From NCBI RefSeq assembly GCF_001563285.1, contig NZ_CP005191.1, positions 124,001-188,000 of the forward strand: a stretch of 64,000 nucleotides of DNA, given 5' to 3'. Both the position numbers and the translations under genes were made by a program. How positions within the stretch are numbered: position 1 is the first letter of the stretch; every line of letters starts with the position of its first letter. The stretch is from Sphingobium sp. MI1205 (GTDB taxonomy: Bacteria > Pseudomonadota > Alphaproteobacteria > Sphingomonadales > Sphingomonadaceae). Under the pieces are notes generated by a model. The model was not told where the DNA came from. It did not search any database and was given only the letters and a program-made list of their open reading frames with translations. This document shows, piece by piece, positions 53,701 through 61,651 of this stretch.

Positions 53701-54197
53701 CTGTTCTTGCCGAAGATTTTATCCTGAAGCGAACCGAGGCCGTCACGCTACGCTGGGCGATTGAACAATATCGCGAGCGCCATCAGGATCCCATGCTGCT
53801 GCGCGCAAGCGAGATCTTCCGCCGGCTGACGATCGGGCGGTATGCGGCGCTGCGGATCGACAGCGACGGACCCAATTCACGGCTCCTGGGGTTGCGCGAC
53901 GATGGCAGGACCGTGGTGGACGTCGGGGCGATGAGCGAGGGAACCACGGACCAGCTCTTTCTCGCGCTTCGCCTCGCAGCTGTCGAGCAATCCATCGCGG
54001 CCGGTGTTCGCCTGCCCTTCCTCGCGGACGACTTGTTCGTCAATTTCGACGATGAGCGTTCCGAGGCCGGTTTCAGGGTGCTGGCGGAACTCGCGCGATC
54101 GACGCAGGTGCTGTTCTTCACCCATCACCCCCATCTGGCGGCGATCGCCCGATCTGTCGTCGGCGAAGACCTTCACTCGGAATGCTCCCTGGCCTGA
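50748..54197 (+). CDS. SMC-like ATPase, SbcC/YhaN/Rad50-like
   Basis: The 1149-residue product has Walker A GANEAGKST (about residue 36) and the YhaN feature LRGQTRETFALSFSLD. A long Ala/Arg/Glu-rich coiled coil (about 190-960) is split in the middle. The C-terminal half has signature MSEGTTDQLFLALRLA, Walker B LPFLADDLF and the His-switch FFTHHPHL. It partners the exonuclease encoded just upstream. On a plasmid it may serve DNA-end repair or interference with foreign DNA; this is inference. Confidence 0.93.
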   Translation: MRFATLSLERYGRFEDCELSFRQGEPDLHVVYGANEAGKSTSLAAVSDLLFGFPARSPYNFVYDYALLRVGAVLEDEGHSFACRRKKGTAGTLIDAEDRLLDEAMLLAMLRGQTRETFALSFSLDQDGLRAGGRAMVEARNDLGRALFAAGSGLTGVADELARLESEADAIWGQRAAARRSFTQAQRDFEAQTRAVRDQALKPKAWLDAKGAVADAQQMLEEVQRRRDEVLAEVSRLERIRRIAPAVRLRSDHLAALAAHMDTIDIGPQREHAAEAAMAEMEAASRARAAAQNLVNEARAQIEALSPDPSVLAHDAEIDALIASSGAVTKGQQDLARLSEERSASGGLVARLRAEAGALASDPPTRIVSSRLREIALGHAEDLAALRQIDESEQDLAERRVAIERKIADRPQTGNLTAIVTAIDLARTLGADADARCELAQRKADRAAASLDVALARLTPWSGDASALAALPRLARHEIEDVRSVLAEAETDLQRATDAASRAREEAEALSLEMEQLSSGAAVADEEITAVRSERDAFWRPLRAHMRQGMALPSPDEAVDAYETAVARADERGDARYAAADESSRLTVMGQRRTRLLLAADQADTRAQAASDRRESALTGWARKLAEAGFPALEPNRFLGWVSERETAEAAHQEAIDAHDDARAIVARRNELRASLVAALADESVPKGEDLLPLLAFATRIRQAGEAAAEQHRLDEAALVQIGQDAEGLQRRRTRVDESMATRMEAWRALLVEADIDLDIASAPATLDVLDELRAAIAAQRDLQTRIDGIARDAREHDESVAALTERLGIAASGGGVTLLEGMRARLSAARSTASVLEALEESIAGRSAEMAAEDARHAAAWASLTALLEETGATDLQGLGAAIERSRAARALRHAVSEAEAAIVAAGDGKGLDELVASLEDVDADGLAVRIQSLSGQLTQLNDEVATAASAHGDARRVFAGLEAQSGSSADAASDAEQARAELAVLAEDFILKRTEAVTLRWAIEQYRERHQDPMLLRASEIFRRLTIGRYAALRIDSDGPNSRLLGLRDDGRTVVDVGAMSEGTTDQLFLALRLAAVEQSIAAGVRLPFLADDLFVNFDDERSEAGFRVLAELARSTQVLFFTHHPHLAAIARSVVGEDLHSECSLA

Positions 54198-54198
54198 G

Positions 54199-54450
54199 AC
54201 AGCCGAGCGACCTTCAGATCAAGCCGCCCTGGACTGGCTGTTCGAATCCGGAACGCGCTGCTCCGACACTCTTTCGGCGCTTTGTGTACGCAACCTGCAG
54301 CGGCACCTGTCCTCGTCCCATTCGATGCGCGCCAGCGAATATCGGTGCCGCTGGCAATTGCCCGACGGCTTCGATCTAAGGCCGCATGACGTGGCGGAGG
54401 CTGCGGAAATGCGGCAGCGGGTCAAGGACGCCTTGAAGGACGGCAAATAG
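54199..54450 (+). pseudogene. Gene fragment or short gene without a clear start
   Basis: The frame directly after the ATPase gene reads ALDWLFESGTRCSDTLSALC and later RCRWQLPDGFDLRPHDVAEA to a stop at 54450. Codon usage is typical of this replicon (GC-rich third positions), so it looks like genuine coding sequence. However, no ATG/GTG/TTG with a ribosome-binding site lies near its beginning. It may be the 3' end of a lost gene, or start at a rare codon. Function not recognised. Confidence 0.4.
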
Positions 54451-54561
54451 CGGAGCGCGGCCTCCAGCGCCTTCGCCCGGTTCTCGACTCCACGGCTCCC
54501 CAACTTGCGTTTTCTCGTCAGTATGATTATATTTTAATCGGACTGATAACAGGTGATAAAC

Positions 54562-54831
54562 ATGGCGACCGAGACGAAGGTATTGACCGCGCATGTCCCT
54601 CTGGGGCTCGCGGAAAAGGTTGAAGCAATGGCCTCGCGACTCGAACGCTCGCGCGGCTGGGTGGTGAAGCAAGCGCTCGCCGCCTGGGTCGATCAGGAGG
54701 AGGAGCGTCACCGGATGACGCTCGAAGCCCTGGAGGATGTCGATGCCGGACGGGTGATCGACCACCAGGCGATCACGGCATGGGCCGACAGCCTTGGGAC
54801 GGACAAGCCGCTACCCTCGCCGGTCAAATGA
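54562..54831 (+). CDS. Ribbon-helix-helix antitoxin (CopG/ParD-like)
   Basis: The start at 54562 (MATETKVLTAHVPLGLAEKV) follows AGGTG. The 89-residue product has the RHH pattern: a beta strand VLTAHVP, then helices LAEKVEAMASRLERSRGWVV. The C-terminal part (VDAGRVIDHQAITAWADSL) would wrap the toxin. Its stop overlaps the toxin start (ATGA). It should repress its own operon; AT-rich bases at 54520-54560 probably hold the operator/promoter. Confidence 0.88.
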   Translation: MATETKVLTAHVPLGLAEKVEAMASRLERSRGWVVKQALAAWVDQEEERHRMTLEALEDVDAGRVIDHQAITAWADSLGTDKPLPSPVK

Positions 54832-55121
54832 AGATCCAGTGGACCAGCAAGGCGTCGTCGGACCTTGTGCGACTGCACGAGCATCTGGGTCCGGTCGCCC
54901 CCGAAGCGGCGGCGCGCGTGGTCCAGCAACTCGCCCACGCACCGGATCGGCTGATCGATTATCCGAGGATCGGCGAGAAGCTGGAAGCCTATGAGCCGCG
55001 CGAGGTCCGCCGGATCATCGTCGGCAACTACGAGATGCGCTACGAGATCGCGGCCGGAACGATCTTCATACTGCGCCTCTGGCATTGCCGCGAAAACCGC
55101 AACTTCGAATCGGAGCAGTAG
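54828..55121 (+). CDS. ParE/RelE-superfamily toxin
   Basis: The 97-residue product begins MKIQWTSKASSDLVRLHEHL and has the features of ParE toxins: VVQQLAHAPDRLIDYPRIG, YEPREVRRIIVGNYEMRYEI and the end IFILRLWHCRENR. ParE toxins poison gyrase; RelE toxins cut mRNA; the sequence fits ParE better. Together with the RHH antitoxin it would stabilise the plasmid. Confidence 0.9.
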   Translation: MKIQWTSKASSDLVRLHEHLGPVAPEAAARVVQQLAHAPDRLIDYPRIGEKLEAYEPREVRRIIVGNYEMRYEIAAGTIFILRLWHCRENRNFESEQ

Positions 55122-55160
55122 CGAGGATGCGATCGACCACCGCCGCAGTCGCTTCTATCC

Positions 55161-55604
55161 TCAGACCAGACCGAAATCCTGAAATTCAACCTGCCGCAGT
55201 CGGCCGGACAGCCATTTCAGAGTAGCTCTCACGGGTTCCGCCAGTCCCGGTTGACCGACGATGGCACCAGGAATGTGGTCGGCTTCGATCCGCTGAAAAA
55301 CTTGCACTTCGGCTTCACGGTCGGTGGGAAAATGGGGTGCGAGGTCTCGCCTCTCCTCTTCGCCGCCAGCGAACCTCGGCTCGCTCACGCACAAAATCGA
55401 AACAGAGACGGCGTCTTTGTTTCCGTCCAATCGGCCGTAATCACTGGCGTATGCCAAATGATCGGCTGCTGCCAGATCGCGGCGCGGCCATAAGCCATGC
55501 TTCACGACCCCAGTGAGATTCGCAGCTTGGGTGAAATGCAGCAGGAACCGCACGTCGCGGTCCAGGGCGATCGAGCGGATATGCGTCCTGCGGGCCTCGT
55601 TCAT
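55161..55604 (-). CDS. DarT/DUF4433-like protein with an apparent internal deletion
   Basis: The start at 55604 overlaps the stop of the Toprim gene. The 147-residue product shows the DarT-type N-terminus (FLLHFTQAANLTGVVKHGLW, PRRDL), then RLDGNKDAVSVSI, and the C-terminal HFPTDREAEVQVFQRI containing the likely catalytic Glu. DarT/DUF4433 proteins have about 60-80 more residues between the last two blocks; here they are joined by only about 20. The protein may be an inactive remnant or a minimal variant. No DarG antitoxin gene is seen nearby. Confidence 0.6.
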   Translation of the reverse strand: MNEARRTHIRSIALDRDVRFLLHFTQAANLTGVVKHGLWPRRDLAAADHLAYASDYGRLDGNKDAVSVSILCVSEPRFAGGEEERRDLAPHFPTDREAEVQVFQRIEADHIPGAIVGQPGLAEPVRATLKWLSGRLRQVEFQDFGLV

Positions 55605-56449
55605 CGCAATGATCCCATAGACGCCTCCAATACCTCCGCCCAGTCTTTGACGCCGCGCGGCGCCATCCACGTTATCTCAAGACCGGGCCGAGCATATCGC
55701 AACGCCGCGCGTGCCGCCGCCAGTTCACCTTCGGCGTCATTGTCGACGGCGAGGATCAAGGATGTCAGACCTTGCGGCAGCAGGATCTGATCGAGACGCC
55801 GTGCACCCAAGCTCGCCCAGCAGGGAGCTCCTTGAATGAGGGTGAAGGCCCGCGCGGTTTCGAAGCCCTCGGCAAGCGCCAGGCAAGAAGCCGCCCGCCC
55901 TCCCCCTTGCCATGCCCCCTGCCCTGGCCGCCCCAGCATGAGCTTCATGCGGTACTTGCCGGTTTCCCGGTCGAGGAAGATGCGCTGGATGGCAGTCAGT
56001 CGCCGCCCTTCGCGCACGGCCACGAGCAAGGCGGGATGGAACGTGGTCCAGGGCTTGGGACGATAAGGACAGCGTGGATGAAATCGGAGATCATCGGTAG
56101 GCGGCTCGAGATGCCGCAGCGTCAGGTAACGCTCAGCGAGAGTGCCCGGGATCGGAAGCCCCTTCTCCCAGAGCCGTGCGGCATTGCCCGAAGCGCGCGC
56201 GGGCATGTCCCGGTAGGAGTAGTGTTGCCGGATCGGTATCCGGCGCAATTCGCGCAGGACATCTTCGCGATCACAACCGGCAAAGCAAGTGACAAGAATA
56301 CCGCGATCGCCCTGACGGATCGAGAGGCTTGGTGTGCTATCAGCATGCGCCGGGCACAGGCACATGGCGGTGCGGCCATGCCAGGTGCCACCGAGAGCAC
56401 CTACGAGATCGATGAGTTCCTGGGATGGTCGTCGGGCTGTAAGCGGCAT
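55601..56449 (-). CDS. Primase-like protein with CHC2-type zinc finger and Toprim domain
   Basis: The 282-residue product has a zinc module (MCLCPAHADSTPSLSI ... LVTCFAGCDREDV, residues 29-62), a linker with HPALLVAVREGRRLTAI, and a Toprim domain (LALAEGFETARAF with the catalytic Glu; LILAVDNDAEGELAA with DxD). This arrangement is found in plasmid and phage primase-like proteins of the DUF7146/Toprim type. It may prime lagging-strand synthesis during conjugal transfer or replication. It precedes the DarT-like gene. Confidence 0.85.
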   Translation of the reverse strand: MPLTARRPSQELIDLVGALGGTWHGRTAMCLCPAHADSTPSLSIRQGDRGILVTCFAGCDREDVLRELRRIPIRQHYSYRDMPARASGNAARLWEKGLPIPGTLAERYLTLRHLEPPTDDLRFHPRCPYRPKPWTTFHPALLVAVREGRRLTAIQRIFLDRETGKYRMKLMLGRPGQGAWQGGGRAASCLALAEGFETARAFTLIQGAPCWASLGARRLDQILLPQGLTSLILAVDNDAEGELAAARAALRYARPGLEITWMAPRGVKDWAEVLEASMGSLR

Positions 56450-57010
56450 GGCATTCCTCCTGCTTGCATGCCCCTGCCCCTCTCCCTCTTTCTCCCGGCC
56501 ATCAGATCGCGGTCTATCTGTGCTCCGGGCTGCGTGCGCGGATCGAGGAAGCGCGAATAGCCACCGGGGTGCACGGCCGGTTTGCGGATGGGATTTCCTG
56601 CGAGCGGAATGAATGCCTCGATGGCGGTGGGCCTTGTCGCCGCCTATTCGAGCGCCAGGAGAACATCGTCAGCGGCAGTTCTGGCCCTGTCCGATTCGTG
56701 GACCACCGCCAACTCGGATGCCGCCGGGAAGGAATTTGAGTTCCATTCTCGAAGCGGCGACAAGACCGATCTATGCTTGCCGCCAATTCTGGCGATCACT
56801 TGATTCGCATGGAAACCGGAGCTTGTCCGTTCGCCCGGAATGATCCCGGACTCTCCATCTGAGAGCAGCGTTGTCCTTGCATGATGGCGCCAGCTGCTAC
56901 CAATTTGACTAACCACCATCCTTTTGGCATAGCTGTCCGGGATAAGGGGTCTTTTTTCGACCTTTTTCACGAACCAAGGCCAATTTGGGTTGAGAAGGGG
57001 GACAACGCCC
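56450..57010. other. Intergenic region upstream of the partition-replication operon
   Basis: About 560 bases between the divergent Toprim and parA genes. Several short frames exist on both strands, but none has both a good start and a protein-like composition; one (minus strand, 56644-57012) may be a decayed gene. The part nearest parA (56880-56990) is less GC-rich and has TTGACT at 56906, a possible -35 box. It likely carries the par promoter. Confidence 0.4.
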
Positions 57011-58207
57011 ATGCTGTCGGGTCAGATTCTCGATGCGATGATCACCTCGTGCGAGAATGCAAAAACCGTTCTGCGGCAAGCGGCGATAGATCCATCCGAC
57101 AGGAAAACCCTCAATATTTCAATGGGGGCCTCGGTCGCCGCGGAGTTTCTGGGGAGGACGCCCGAAGCCCTGTCCAAGGCGGAAGCGCGTGGACGCCTTC
57201 CTGCGCCGAAGACGTCCGCCAACGGGCGCAGATATTACACGGTCGAGGATTTGATCGCGATTCGCGAAGCGCTCGGTATCAAGATGGGCAAATTGCCGTC
57301 CGAGCGAGCGGTCGTCGTGGCCGTGCAGAATTTCAAGGGCGGTGTCAGCAAATCGACCACGGGCAAGCACCTTGCCGATTATCTTGCCCTGCGGGGTTAC
57401 CGGGTTCTTGTCGTGGACTGCGATCCCCAGGCTTCGATGAGCGTGATGTTCGACGTCAATCTCGAGGCCTTGGTCGACGAGACCCATACGCTGTCGAATT
57501 TCCTGTCGCCGCGCATCGACGAAGCGGATTCGCTGCGCAAGACGATCCAGAAGACAGCCTGGCCCAATATCGACATCTGCCCGGCGAACCTCGGCCTGCA
57601 GGACACCGAATGGGAACTGACCGCGACGATCGAGGAAGGACCGACAGCGATCGCGGGCGCGTTCCGCATGCTGCGGATCGGACTGGAGGAAGTTCGTCAC
57701 GACTATGACGTCGTCATTCTCGACCCTCCCCCGGCCATGGGGTTTCTCGGCGTGAACACGCTGACTGCGGCCGATGGCCTGTTGATCCCCGTCCCTGCCC
57801 GGCAGCTCGACTATCTGTCGACCATTCATTTCATGCAGACCTGCCGCGAGGCGATGGATCTCGTCTCCAAGTTCGACACGTCGATCGACTATGGCTTCAT
57901 TCGGGTCGTCTGCACGATGTTCCAGCCCAGTCGCACGAACGAGGCGCAGATGCTCCAGGTCATGGAGAAGACCTACGCCGGACAAATGCTCTCGACACCG
58001 ATTCTGCTCTCGGAAGAGATCAAGAATGCGGGACTTTCGATGTCTTCGATTTACGAGATCAACAAACCCTACGGCTCGCATCAGACCTATGTTCGCTGCC
58101 GCGACAATCTCAACATGGTCTTCCGCGAGGTAGAGAAAGACATCTGCAAGCAGTGGCCATCGCGGATGGCGCAGCTTGGCACCGATCGGTTGACGGAGGC
58201 CGCATGA
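57011..58207 (+). CDS. parA: Plasmid partition ATPase ParA
   Basis: The start at 57011 is preceded by AAGGGGG. The 398-residue product has an N-terminal DNA-binding domain (AAEFLGRTPEALSKAEARGR ... YYTVEDLIAIREALG). A ParA ATPase follows: deviant Walker A FKGGVSKST (about residue 110), VVDCDPQASMSVMF and VILDPPPAMGF. The N-terminal helix-turn-helix is typical of type Ia ParA, which also represses its own promoter. Its stop overlaps the parB start. Confidence 0.95.
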   Translation: MLSGQILDAMITSCENAKTVLRQAAIDPSDRKTLNISMGASVAAEFLGRTPEALSKAEARGRLPAPKTSANGRRYYTVEDLIAIREALGIKMGKLPSERAVVVAVQNFKGGVSKSTTGKHLADYLALRGYRVLVVDCDPQASMSVMFDVNLEALVDETHTLSNFLSPRIDEADSLRKTIQKTAWPNIDICPANLGLQDTEWELTATIEEGPTAIAGAFRMLRIGLEEVRHDYDVVILDPPPAMGFLGVNTLTAADGLLIPVPARQLDYLSTIHFMQTCREAMDLVSKFDTSIDYGFIRVVCTMFQPSRTNEAQMLQVMEKTYAGQMLSTPILLSEEIKNAGLSMSSIYEINKPYGSHQTYVRCRDNLNMVFREVEKDICKQWPSRMAQLGTDRLTEAA

Positions 58208-59274
58208 GCAGCGCGGGGGGCAGACGGCGGAGTCTCTTGGCGAACGCCATCGAAAGCATCGGCACGACACCGCCCCCGACACGCGCGGCCGATGGTCCCG
58301 TCGCCGGGGATCACGCGGATCGAGAAAAGCCCGCCGAAGAACCGGCGACACCGTCCTTCCTCGAACGGCGCGGGGTTGCGTTCGATGAGATCGCGCGCAC
58401 CGTCAAGCGCCTCACCATTCGCCTGAAGCCGTCGGAATGCTCGATCTGGCCAGGCAATGCGCGCGACTATGCGGCGCTTAGCTATGACCGCTGCGCCTCC
58501 CTGATTGAATCGATCAGGGAGGAAGGAACCAATCGCGAACCGGTGGTCGTCAGGCGAACCCCCAATGCCGAACAGCCCTATGAGCTGATCGTCGGCACAC
58601 GTCGTCATTTTTCGATCTCCTGGCTCCATGCGAACAACCATAGCGAGATCGAACTCGTAGCCCGGATCGAAACGCTCGATGACGAAGGCGCCTTCCGTCT
58701 CGCGGACCTGGAAAACCGGGAGCGCGAGGACGTCACCGATCTCGAGCGGGCCCGAAATTATCGGCACGCGGTGGAAGCCTATTATAAGGGCGTCAGGGCG
58801 CAGATGGCCGAGCGCCTGGCGATCCCCAAGCAGAATCTTCACAATCTGCTGCAACTCGCCGAACTCCCCGACGAGGTGGTGAGCGCATTTGCGGAACCAG
58901 GCGACCTGAAGGTCCGTCACGGCATGCGCCTGTCGCCGCTCATCAAGGATGAGCGCTATCGCGACGCCATTCTCGGTGAGGCGGCCATAATCGCCGCCGA
59001 GCAGAAAGAGCTGCTGGCCGCCGGCGCGGAAAAGATCGAGGGCAGCAAAGTCTGCGAACGCCTGGCCGCGGCCGTGACACCTTCCAGGCCTGCGCCTTCG
59101 CCAAAGGCGAAGCCGGCTCTGACGGCAGCTTCGGGCAAGGAGATCGGACAAGTTCTCGCCGATACCAAGGCGAAGGGCATCACGATCAACATCAATCCAA
59201 AAGGCCGCGCATCGGTCGATGAGATTCTGGACGCACTGCGTCCGGTCATCGAGAGCGCGAGATTTGCGCGATAA
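58204..59274 (+). CDS. parB: Plasmid partition protein ParB
   Basis: The 356-residue product starts at 58204, overlapping the parA stop. The ParB N-terminal domain (VVVRRTPNAEQPYELIVGTR, RHFSISWL) has the GTRRH box in place of GERR. The central HTH is YYKGVRAQMAERLAIPKQNL. The C-terminal dimerisation domain is short (SVDEILDALRPVIESARF). It should bind parS; the best candidates are the two 16-bp palindromes at 59320 and 61405. Confidence 0.93.
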   Translation: MSSAGGRRRSLLANAIESIGTTPPPTRAADGPVAGDHADREKPAEEPATPSFLERRGVAFDEIARTVKRLTIRLKPSECSIWPGNARDYAALSYDRCASLIESIREEGTNREPVVVRRTPNAEQPYELIVGTRRHFSISWLHANNHSEIELVARIETLDDEGAFRLADLENREREDVTDLERARNYRHAVEAYYKGVRAQMAERLAIPKQNLHNLLQLAELPDEVVSAFAEPGDLKVRHGMRLSPLIKDERYRDAILGEAAIIAAEQKELLAAGAEKIEGSKVCERLAAAVTPSRPAPSPKAKPALTAASGKEIGQVLADTKAKGITININPKGRASVDEILDALRPVIESARFAR

Positions 59275-59319
59275 TGAGAATCCACAATAAATCTTTTATT
59301 TTCAAATCGTTATGATGGA

Positions 59320-59335
59320 GTAAAACGCGTTTTAC
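59320..59335. promoter_or_regulatory. 16-bp palindrome GTAAAACGCGTTTTAC, copy 1 (candidate parS or rep operator)
   Basis: A perfect palindrome between parB and rep, 20 bases before the rep start. An identical copy lies at 61405. Its position could make it either the ParB-binding centromere or a site where ParB or Rep represses rep transcription. AT-rich bases just upstream (59280-59315) probably contain the rep promoter. Confidence 0.7.
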
Positions 59336-59354
59336 GCGTGTTGCAGGACATGAG

Positions 59355-60485
59355 ATGCCACAGGACTACCGCGAAGACGGTCAAGTAGACCTCTTTCTGC
59401 CGCAACTGACGGCACTGCCGCTTCGCGACCAGCGCGAAACGATGGAACGCCCATTCTTTTCCCTGTCCAAGCGCAAGCGCCTGAAGCCGATCGACTATGT
59501 CAGTCCGGACCGAAAAGTTACCGTCCATGTTTCGGCCAACTCGGAATATGGCCTCGCCACGATCTACGATCTCGACATCCTGATCTACTGCGCCTCGGTG
59601 CTCATCGAACATAAGCGCCGCGGTGCGAACGACATTCCGCAAACCTTGAACGTCGTGCCCTACGACATGCTCAGGACACTCAAACGCGAGGTCGGCGGCC
59701 GAGCCTATGACTTGCTGGGCAATGCGCTTGACCGTCTGCAGTCAACCACGGTGAAGACCAATATCCGCTCGGGCGACGCTGTCGAAACCACTTTCTCCTG
59801 GATCGACAGCTACAGTCAGCTCAAGGACCGCACGGGCAACGTGCGAGGTATGCGCATCACCCTCGCCAAGTGGTTTTACGACGGCGTGCTGATGGAAGGC
59901 GGCGTCCTCGCGATCGATCCCGCCTATTTCTCGCTCACCGGGGGGAGAGAACGCTGGCTGTACCGGGTTGCGCGCAAGCACGCCGGCGGCGCCGGAACGG
60001 ACGGCTTCGCGATCTCCATGCCGACGCTGTTCGAAAAATCGGGCGCGGAAGGTGACTATCGTCGCTTCAAATTCGAGATGACCAAGATCGTCCGGGAAAA
60101 CGCGCTGCCGGGTTACGCGCTCGAACTGGAATTGCGCGCAGAGGCCGAACCGTTCCTGCGCATGGTCAGGCGCAACCTCACGAGCGAACCCGGAGCCCCC
60201 TCCCCTGCCCTGGTCCAGACTGCACCCACGCCTGGCCGGGCTACTCCTTCCGCACAAGACAAGGCGATCGACGAACCGCCGATCGCCTTCCCGGAATATG
60301 GACATATCGCCCATAGCGCCTTTGGCGCCATCGCACGGGCCAACCTGCCCGAACCGCAGCGTGACCACGGCATGGTCGCCGACGACTTTCGGTCATTCCT
60401 GAGGCAGCGCGAAATCGCATACGACGCCAGGAACATCACGCAGATCTTCGCAACATTCTGTTCGAAGCAACGCGCGGCGCTGTAG
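59355..60485 (+). CDS. repA: Replication initiator protein A (iteron-type Rep)
   Basis: The 376-residue product matches the RPA family of alphaproteobacterial plasmids: MERPFFSLSKRKRLKPI, LATIYDLDILIYCASVL, YDLLGNALDRLQSTTVKTNI and LTGGRERWLYRVARKHAG (winged-helix part). A Pro-rich linker and a C-terminal domain follow (ARNITQIFATFCSKQR). It would bind the iterons lying just downstream (60514-61560) to open the origin. Located third in parA-parB-rep, the common order in sphingomonad plasmids. Confidence 0.93.
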   Translation: MPQDYREDGQVDLFLPQLTALPLRDQRETMERPFFSLSKRKRLKPIDYVSPDRKVTVHVSANSEYGLATIYDLDILIYCASVLIEHKRRGANDIPQTLNVVPYDMLRTLKREVGGRAYDLLGNALDRLQSTTVKTNIRSGDAVETTFSWIDSYSQLKDRTGNVRGMRITLAKWFYDGVLMEGGVLAIDPAYFSLTGGRERWLYRVARKHAGGAGTDGFAISMPTLFEKSGAEGDYRRFKFEMTKIVRENALPGYALELELRAEAEPFLRMVRRNLTSEPGAPSPALVQTAPTPGRATPSAQDKAIDEPPIAFPEYGHIAHSAFGAIARANLPEPQRDHGMVADDFRSFLRQREIAYDARNITQIFATFCSKQRAAL

Positions 60486-60495
60486 CGCGCTACAG
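60480..60495. repeat. 16-bp palindrome CTGTAGCGCGCTACAG over the rep stop codon
   Basis: A perfect palindrome including the TAG stop of rep. It could form a hairpin at the end of the rep message, but no T-run follows, so it is not a standard terminator. It might also be a protein-binding site at the edge of the origin. Confidence 0.5.
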
Positions 60496-60513
60496 CGCCG
60501 CTTCGAACAGCGC

Positions 60514-61560
60514 GGCCTTTCAGGAACAACCTTCCGCTACCCGAGTTGCGCATAGTTCTTGCGTTCCTGAAGTACCGACGGACAAGGGCCGGCAGTTGCG
60601 CGGCCCCTCCCCACCGAGCACCCCGTCCTACCGGGACGCTATCCCATAGAATATGAGATCTCAGCCATGACGCGGGGCTCAGCGGCCGGGCGTTGCCGCC
60701 ATTATTTTCGCCTATTACGCTGTGCGGGCCGAAGTCACAGCCACCTTGGCCAAGCCGTTACGTCCTTCCGGGCCAGGCTCGGGCATCGATCATCCCACCA
60801 GTTGACCGGCGCCGGGTACATCAGGAACGCGGACACCCTTTCGATCATCGCACGTCGTTTCCAAGCAACCAGGATATAAGCCGGATAAAGCAGATGGCGG
60901 GTCAATCTCGTGCCGGCGCTTCCTGGAACGAGAGGGAAGGGAAGGGGGGAACGCTGCGATCGTTTATCGAGATCGGCTCCGCGGCAATCGATCAGGCGTT
61001 CCTGAAATACCGTGCGGAGGAAAACTCCGCCGCCTCGGTCCGCCATGGCAGACGAGATCAAACGGCCGAGCCCAATAGGCGGCCGTTCCCAAAGTACCGC
61101 GCCATCGACGTGTATTCACGCCTCGCCAGGCCCGGAGATGATGGCCCGGCGACCGCCGTTTCAAGCGCCCGGCAGCCAGTCATTGAAGTTCAAACCAGAG
61201 CGAAACTCCGCTCCAGAGGCTGGCCGCCTGTCTCGATCGGCCCTTCGTTCCTAATATACCGTGGGAGAGTCGGGAGGCCTTGCCGATTTCCCGGCCAGCA
61301 AGTGCCCGAGTGTCATGATCGCGGCTACAAGAGTGGCTATCAACTGTGTCCGCCTGTGTCGTCAGGAAGCTCAAAACTCCGGGAAATCAGGGATGTAGCA
61401 TCGAGTAAAACGCGTTTTACCGCCCTTTCCGCCCCGATCTCCAATGACCCGCCCACACGGTATTTCAGGAACGGCGCACGGTACATTGGGAACCGAATCA
61501 CGGTCCAATGGGAACACCGCACAGGGTATTTCAGGAACGGTCAGACGGTATTACGGGAAC
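60514..61560. repeat. Iteron array, plasmid replication origin (oriV)
   Basis: About eleven copies of a 14-bp iteron with consensus GTTCCTGAAATACC. Forward copies: 60563-60576, 60998-61011, 61085-61098, 61247-61260. Reverse copies: 60514-60527 (degenerate), 60815-60828, 61459-61472, 61480-61493, 61502-61515 (degenerate), 61525-61538, 61547-61560. Five reverse copies are clustered in 102 bases at the end. An AT-rich stretch (61619-61651) follows and may be the unwinding element. No gene is seen in 60486-61905. Confidence 0.85.
61405..61420. promoter_or_regulatory. 16-bp palindrome GTAAAACGCGTTTTAC, copy 2 (candidate parS)
   Basis: Identical to the site at 59320-59335. It lies in the non-coding origin region, 39 bases before the dense reverse iteron cluster. 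A promoter role is less likely here, which favours a centromere (parS) for ParB. Confidence 0.7.
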
Positions 61561-61618
61561 GCGCTGAATTCCCCGACTCGTGATGAATCCATGAGTCGCG
61601 TCCGGCGCATCCACAGCC

Positions 61619-61651
61619 TAACTTTCTATCTTTATTTCTAAAGGAATTAAC
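61619..61651. other. AT-rich segment next to the iterons (possible unwinding element)
   Basis: A 33-base stretch with mostly A/T in an otherwise GC-rich region, 60 bases beyond the last iteron. Iteron origins normally have such a segment where the helix opens. No DnaA box was identified with confidence. Confidence 0.45.

Noticed and set aside
56644..57012. Minus-strand frame of 122 codons upstream of parA
   Set aside because: It overlaps the expected par promoter region, has no ribosome-binding site and only its last third looks coding; at best a decayed gene.
60480..60495. Palindrome after rep considered as a rho-independent terminator
   Set aside because: There is no T-run after it, so a standard intrinsic terminator is not supported; it is kept only as a palindrome.
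60514..61560. Repeats considered as a CRISPR array
   Set aside because: The units are 14 bp, occur in both orientations with irregular spacing and lie beside a Rep gene, which fits iterons; no cas genes are present.
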